From Methanobrevibacter sp. (GTDB lineage Archaea > Methanobacteriota > Methanobacteria > Methanobacteriales > Methanobacteriaceae), in NCBI GenBank assembly GCA_017646885.1, contig JAGCLR010000304.1, positions 1-22,236 on the forward strand: a DNA stretch of 22,236 nt, in the 5' to 3' direction. The first letter of the stretch is position 1. Each line of letters begins with the position of its first letter. A model generated the notes under the pieces. The model made no database searches. It was not told where the DNA came from and worked only from the letters and a program-made list of their open reading frames with translations. The position numbers and the translations under genes were made by a program. Below are positions 18,925 through 22,236 of the stretch, in pieces.

Positions 18925-19756
18925 TTTTTACCTTCAATCTGGATTTAACAGTTTCTTCAAAATGTCTATCAGAACTCTTACAAGGACACGGGCAACTGCC
19001 ACAACCTGTAGAATTGTAATAAACATAACACTTCATATTCGCTCTTACATAACTCGGCATTTTACTCATATAATCTTCAAAGATTTTATCTTTGGTCTGT
19101 TCGTCAAAGAAATCTGGTTGTTCCATCAGTTTAGTTACTTTGTCATAGAGTTCTTCTACCGAGCCATCATTATCTATATTACAGAATTTATCACCGCATA
19201 TATCAGGTTGATTTTGTGGATAACTGTAATCAGTTTGAAGTCTGTTGCGATTAGAAATTTCTTCATCAGACAATCCACGCTGATGTACTCTCTCCATTCT
19301 GTCCGCATAATTGGCACTTACATTTACCACATATTTAATTTCAGTGAAAAAGCAGTGATAAAGTCTTTCAAATCTATTCAGATTAAAAGAAGGAATTTCC
19401 ATAATCAGTGGCACACCTTCTTTTTCTGTATCAAAATACTTATTTGGTTTGTTGAAAATGTCTCTGATTTTTATATCCAAATCGTGTTCAAACTGTTCTC
19501 GTTGAGTATCAAATAGCGGATCAAAATAAACATTTTTGATATAATCTATGTTGTAAGAAGCATCTTCGTTAATCGCTTCTTTACCAAATGCCGAAATCAT
19601 AGCGACTTTCATATCGGCATCAGTTAATATAATGTCCTTAGAAATTTCATCCATATTAAGAACTTCATAATGTCTTAACTTGAAGAAATTAGCCACAGTA
19701 GATTTACCACTGCCCATTAAGCCGGTTATAATATAAATTGGTCTGATTTTATCCAT
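18917..19756 (-). CDS. coaE: Dephospho-CoA kinase-like P-loop kinase with Cys-rich tail
   Basis: 279 aa. Residues 1-212 match CoaE, the last step of CoA synthesis (ATP-dependent 3' phosphorylation of dephospho-CoA): Walker A GLMGSGKST (12-20), V-L-N-M-D36-E-I for the usual V-x-D-x-D-x-I, and the lid/adenine part RMERVHQRGLSDEEISNR then CNIDNDGSVEELYDKV, the I-x-N-x-G-S-x-x-x-L signature. Bacterial CoaE is about 200 aa; here some 65 residues follow, with C243, C252, C255, C257 and C259 (GCGSCPCPC), possibly a metal or Fe-S site. A phage dNMP kinase is an alternative, but the R-G-L-S and D-N-D-G-S motifs favour CoaE. Confidence 0.8.
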   Translation of the reverse strand: MDKIRPIYIITGLMGSGKSTVANFFKLRHYEVLNMDEISKDIILTDADMKVAMISAFGKEAINEDASYNIDYIKNVYFDPLFDTQREQFEHDLDIKIRDIFNKPNKYFDTEKEGVPLIMEIPSFNLNRFERLYHCFFTEIKYVVNVSANYADRMERVHQRGLSDEEISNRNRLQTDYSYPQNQPDICGDKFCNIDNDGSVEELYDKVTKLMEQPDFFDEQTKDKIFEDYMSKMPSYVRANMKCYVYYNSTGCGSCPCPCKSSDRHFEETVKSRLKVKNG

Positions 19757-19970
19757 TGTATGCCATCGGGAAACTTGGGTCTTCAGTTACAGTTACATCG
19801 TCTGGTTTAACAAATACTTTGTATGCCATATAAAGAAATGGAATGAAATCTGCTTTTGCTTCCTTTTCTGTTTTCGCATATCTCTTAAAGTACCACAATT
19901 CACCATCAACAGGAACTGTGATTACATATCGGTTGAGTTCTTTGTTATCCTTATCGTAATAGTGTTTCAT
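19749..19970 (-). CDS. Small hypothetical protein
   Basis: 73 aa. Strands NRYVITVPVDGELWYFKRY, helix TEKEAKADFIPFLYMAYKV and strand FVKPDDVTV. Typical tiny alpha/beta phage protein. Stop overlaps the start of the CoaE-like gene by 8 nt; TAATG at its own start, with SD AGGAG in the codons of Q-E-L. Confidence 0.82.
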   Translation of the reverse strand: MKHYYDKDNKELNRYVITVPVDGELWYFKRYAKTEKEAKADFIPFLYMAYKVFVKPDDVTVTEDPSFPMAYNG

Positions 19971-20242
19971 TACGGAAGCTCCTGAATGAGAACTTCAAGC
20001 TTGCTTTCTGGGAAAACAAAGTTTGCCTTAATTCTCTTATCAAAGAAATCGGAATCTTCAAATTCAATCTTTCCGTTCTTAATGTTATCTTGAACTGAGC
20101 CCTTAAGATGTTGGGTTTTCATAATGTCTTTTACTACTTTTTCTGCTTCAACCATAGCTTCGTCATAGGTTGGCTTAATGGCTTCAATCGTGGTTACACC
20201 AGTCCAGCCATCGTTACGGGTAAAAATAACTGCGTATGTCAT
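19970..20242 (-). CDS. Small hypothetical protein
   Basis: 90 aa. MTYAVIFTRNDGWTGVTTIEA is a strand pair, followed by a helix (TYDEAMVEAEKVVKDIMKT) and a strand-rich end (NFVFPESKLEVLIQEL). AAAGGAG 7 nt before the ATG. No family recognised. Confidence 0.84.
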   Translation of the reverse strand: MTYAVIFTRNDGWTGVTTIEAIKPTYDEAMVEAEKVVKDIMKTQHLKGSVQDNIKNGKIEFEDSDFFDKRIKANFVFPESKLEVLIQELP

Positions 20243-20254
20243 AGTTTTTCTCCT

Positions 20255-20542
20255 TTATTTGTATTGGAAAGTATAATTTCCCTTATCGTAAGAGGCAGCA
20301 TGTCGGGTTTCAGGACCTCTTTCTTTAAATCCAAATTCGGCAAGCTTTTCTTTCGTTACATTTGCGAACAACATAATGTCGCTTTTCTTCGGCGTTTCAA
20401 TCGTGATTAGTTCATTCTTGAGGTCATAAGTAATCTTACTGCCATCATTGAACACACACTCATTCAGGTTCCAAGATTTTATTCCGTCCAGAACACCTTC
20501 AAGCATTCTAAAACGCCAGAGCATAAATTGGTCTAAACTCAT
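20255..20542 (-). CDS. Small hypothetical protein
   Basis: 95 aa. Helix FMLWRFRMLEGVLDGIK, strands ECVFNDGSKITYDLKNELITIETP, helix VTKEKLAEFGFKERG and a final strand. ATGA start overlap; the SD GGAGA is written in M-E-G-D-F-E of the gene before it. AAGGAGA for the next gene follows the stop at once. Confidence 0.83.
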   Translation of the reverse strand: MSLDQFMLWRFRMLEGVLDGIKSWNLNECVFNDGSKITYDLKNELITIETPKKSDIMLFANVTKEKLAEFGFKERGPETRHAASYDKGNYTFQYK

Positions 20543-20907
20543 TCAAAATCTCCTTCCATTTTCTTAATTTTCTTTTTCATTTCTTTCCATTTAAGGAACT
20601 TAATGTTTTCTTGAACCGATTTGATTAACTCATCAATGCGAGTTTTGAGTTCTTCGTCATTTTGAACAACAGAAGCTCCATCCATACGAATCGGTCCTTC
20701 ATTTATAAAATCGTAGTTAATTACACAACCGTTGGCTACAACAGCACAATCTTTTTTATCATCCCAACCAGCAATAAAATCCATTGAGTTTACAAATTCA
20801 CTAGCATATCTATATCCCTTTGTGTAAGTAGATTCAAGACCCATAGGTAACTTGGTATCAGTCAAACCAATGGAATAACAATAATCTCTCAGTTCTTCTT
20901 TTGTCAT
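20539..20907 (-). CDS. Hypothetical protein ending in the GDF-type tail
   Basis: 122 aa. N-terminal helix KEELRDYCYSIGLTDTK, strands with FVNSMDFIAGWDDKKDCAVVANG, then RMDGASVV and a long C-terminal helix (EELKTRIDELIKSVQENIKFLK) ending M-E-G-D-F-E. Strand block plus EELK helix plus GDF recalls the family-B proteins at 1013-1871, but the identity is low. No SD is visible before the ATG, 4 nt after the upstream stop, so translation is probably coupled. Confidence 0.82.
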   Translation of the reverse strand: MTKEELRDYCYSIGLTDTKLPMGLESTYTKGYRYASEFVNSMDFIAGWDDKKDCAVVANGCVINYDFINEGPIRMDGASVVQNDEELKTRIDELIKSVQENIKFLKWKEMKKKIKKMEGDFE

Positions 20908-20910
20908 AAT

Positions 20911-21369
20911 TTACACATACAAGTTAAAATAGTTTTTACTAATTGCTTCGTCAACTTGCTTTTGAATGATAGGAGCATTTCCTTTAAGACAATCGCACAC
21001 ACCAATGGACCCGCCAAGTGGACTCCAAAAGATTAAATCGTGCTTGTCAAAATCCAAAAAATCTTTCCATCGTTCTTCTTGAGTTTTTGAAAAGCCAAGT
21101 TCATCTCTGGGTCGGACAAATTCCACATTATCAACCAAACACAATTCAAACAAATGCGGGTTCTTTGGATTTGCGTCAGTTACACCTTCAATCAAAGCCG
21201 TTTTCATAATTTCTTTTGTGTAGTAAACACACAAAGTCGGAACACGAAAATCAAGTGGGAGTTTGTTTGCCTTACGCCAGTTTTGAATAGCATTTCGGAC
21301 TTCTGCTCCAATCATAGCAGTCACACAATTCATTTCCTTGTTCTTTCTGTAAATGTAAAGTGGTTTCAT
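20911..21369 (-). CDS. Hypothetical protein
   Basis: 152 aa from the ATG at 21369, one base after the upstream stop, with GAGG in the codons E-D; a TTG at 21381 is less likely. Features: CVTAMIGAEVRNAIQNWRKAN, LPLDFRVPTLCVYYTKEIM, ELCLVDNVEFVRPRDELGF, and FWSPLGGSIGVCDC with three cysteines in the last third. Looks like a globular alpha/beta enzyme-sized protein; no family recognised. Confidence 0.84.
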   Translation of the reverse strand: MKPLYIYRKNKEMNCVTAMIGAEVRNAIQNWRKANKLPLDFRVPTLCVYYTKEIMKTALIEGVTDANPKNPHLFELCLVDNVEFVRPRDELGFSKTQEERWKDFLDFDKHDLIFWSPLGGSIGVCDCLKGNAPIIQKQVDEAISKNYFNLYV

Positions 21370-21370
21370 T

Positions 21371-21712
21371 TTAGTCCTCAAAATAGTTCACAATCTGCTT
21401 TATCACTTGTTTGTAATCAGTATTCGTGTTAATGTTCAAAGGTTCCTTACCTTCTTTTTCAAACTGGAAATATGTGTTGTGGTCTCCCGAAGAATATGCT
21501 GGACTATACCAACCAATCGGATATTCATTTTCTTCACAGAAACGATAAACTTTATCTTCGTCACTGAGTTCGTCATAATCTTTGCGAACAATCTTGTTCA
21601 ATCGTCTGATCATTTGTGTTTCTGCTGGTTCCAAGCGGCTCTTTTCGCCCTGAGCATAAACTGCCCAATCAAGAAAAATTTTGATTTCGTCTTCAGTAAA
21701 AGTATAAGTCAT
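21371..21712 (-). CDS. Hypothetical protein
   Basis: 113 aa, acidic. Helices TEDEIKIFLDWAVYAQGEKS and AETQMIRRLNKIVRKDYDEL, then an aromatic strand region (YPIGWYSPAYSSGDHNTYFQF) and helix YKQVIKQIVNYFED. TAATG start coupled to the gene before it; SD AAGGAAG from the codons K-E-D. Confidence 0.83.
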   Translation of the reverse strand: MTYTFTEDEIKIFLDWAVYAQGEKSRLEPAETQMIRRLNKIVRKDYDELSDEDKVYRFCEENEYPIGWYSPAYSSGDHNTYFQFEKEGKEPLNINTNTDYKQVIKQIVNYFED

Positions 21713-22098
21713 TAAAAGTCTTCCTTTATTTTCTGTTCTCTCTCAAATATAGATTTTTTCTTCATCTTTTTGCTAAAATTTTGAATATATTTTGTCCAGC
21801 GAGAAACTTCTTTATTATAGTCCATTTCATTATCTTTGAAATAATGATAAGATAGATCTTCGTCTTTATATGATTTCCAGTAACTAATTTCCCAGTTGTG
21901 TTTTCCGACTTGTTCTAAACTAAAAATTGAAGCATATTTATCCCCAAGAATAAACTGTCTAGCCACGATGTCCAGTCCATAAGTATAAATGTTGCTAGTT
22001 TCGGAATAAACATAATCGCACTGTTTAGCAAACTCAATTAAAATTTTGCCCAAACTAATTACTTTATCCGAAACATTACTGGTTTTCTTATCAGACAT
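21712..22098 (-). CDS. Hypothetical protein ending in the DF-type tail
   Basis: 128 aa. Helix KVISLGKILIEFAKQCDYVY, strands (YTYGLDIVARQFILGDKYASIF, NWEISYWKSYKD) and a lysine-rich C-terminal helix (NFSKKMKKKSIFEREQ) ending I-K-E-D-F. Helix-strands-helix-DF order is the same as in families B and P. TAATG overlap at both ends. Confidence 0.84.
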   Translation of the reverse strand: MSDKKTSNVSDKVISLGKILIEFAKQCDYVYSETSNIYTYGLDIVARQFILGDKYASIFSLEQVGKHNWEISYWKSYKDEDLSYHYFKDNEMDYNKEVSRWTKYIQNFSKKMKKKSIFEREQKIKEDF

Positions 22099-22236
22099 TA
22101 AAAGTCCTTTTGTATATTCTTCATTCTTTTTTTGTTCTTAATTTCTTTCATTCGTTTAACAATGTTGTAAACTCTTCTGCGAATTTCGTCATCGTCATCT
22201 AGACTGACTTTCAATTCTTCAGGCCAAGGTCCCCAA
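22098..22236 (-). CDS. Partial CDS, C-terminus only
   Basis: Open from the window edge to TAA at 22100-22098. It reads WGPWPEELKVSLDDDDE, then a basic helix (IRRRVYNIVKRMKEIKNKK), ending I-Q-K-D-F. The codons AAG GAC TTT TAATG form SD and start for the next gene. No function can be given from 45 residues. Confidence 0.75.
   Translation of the reverse strand, partial: WGPWPEELKVSLDDDDEIRRRVYNIVKRMKEIKNKKRMKNIQKDF

Noticed and set aside
18815..19516. Plus-strand frame of 233 codons opposite the CoaE-like gene
   Set aside because: Antisense shadow: composition is Ile/Thr/Phe-rich, no SD and no plus-strand promoter; the opposite strand has clear kinase motifs.
1..22236. tRNA genes, CRISPR array, insertion sequences
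   Set aside because: No cloverleaf-like sequence with T-loop GTTCRA motif, no regularly spaced repeats, and no transposase or terminal inverted repeats were seen.

Overview
The window is AT-rich (about one third G+C by eye). It is packed with short genes that all lie on the minus strand, so transcription runs from high to low coordinates. I count about 65 coding sequences, most of 45-160 codons and without recognisable function. Nearly all are joined by stop/start overlaps (ATGA, TAATG, ATGAGTAA) or have a Shine-Dalgarno (SD) sequence inside the end of the preceding gene. One-strand layout, tiny orphan genes, many small membrane proteins, an HNH nuclease, a DUF4406 protein and a Thg1-like protein suggest the accessory region of a large tailed-phage genome. 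No capsid, tail, polymerase or tRNA gene is visible, so phage origin is an inference. Clear SD sites and -35/-10 promoters of the TTGACA-17-TATATT type argue against a Bacteroidetes-type host; I cannot name the host.

Layout in transcription order. 22236-18787: small unknown proteins, then a dephospho-CoA-kinase-like protein with a Cys-rich tail and a 45-aa membrane peptide. 18714-15779 (probable promoter about 18750): a conserved phage-type protein, membrane miniproteins, a DUF4258-like protein, a 48-aa lipoprotein and a dual-specificity-phosphatase-like enzyme. 15778-15264 (promoter about 15810): two small genes, the second W/Y-rich. A hairpin combined with a promoter at 15196-15234 starts the run from 15172 to 9768, which holds two Zn-ribbon proteins, a GNAT acetyltransferase, two copies of one orphan family and a possible degenerate terminase-ATPase fragment. 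A promoter at 9759-9787 starts a gene with essentially no leader, followed by a shikimate-dehydrogenase homologue. A second hairpin/promoter element at 6818-6853 starts a run containing a HAD-like protein and four tandem two-helix membrane miniproteins. A third, weaker one is at 4030-4076. The left end has a Thg1-like 3'-5' polymerase, a tandemly duplicated two-gene cassette (A-B-A-B), a DUF4406 protein fused to a ribbon-helix-helix tail, and an HNH nuclease.

The recognised enzymes touch host metabolism (CoA and shikimate pathways), RNA ends (Thg1) and signalling (phosphatase). The strongest new observations are the SD sequences written into C-terminal codons, which give a recurring Asp-Phe tail; the hairpins that carry a -35 box; the A-B duplication; the membrane-miniprotein array; and several small genes, including a lipoprotein, that are easy to miss. 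Where a long reading frame began at TTG or GTG but a coupled ATG with an SD lay downstream, I moved the start.
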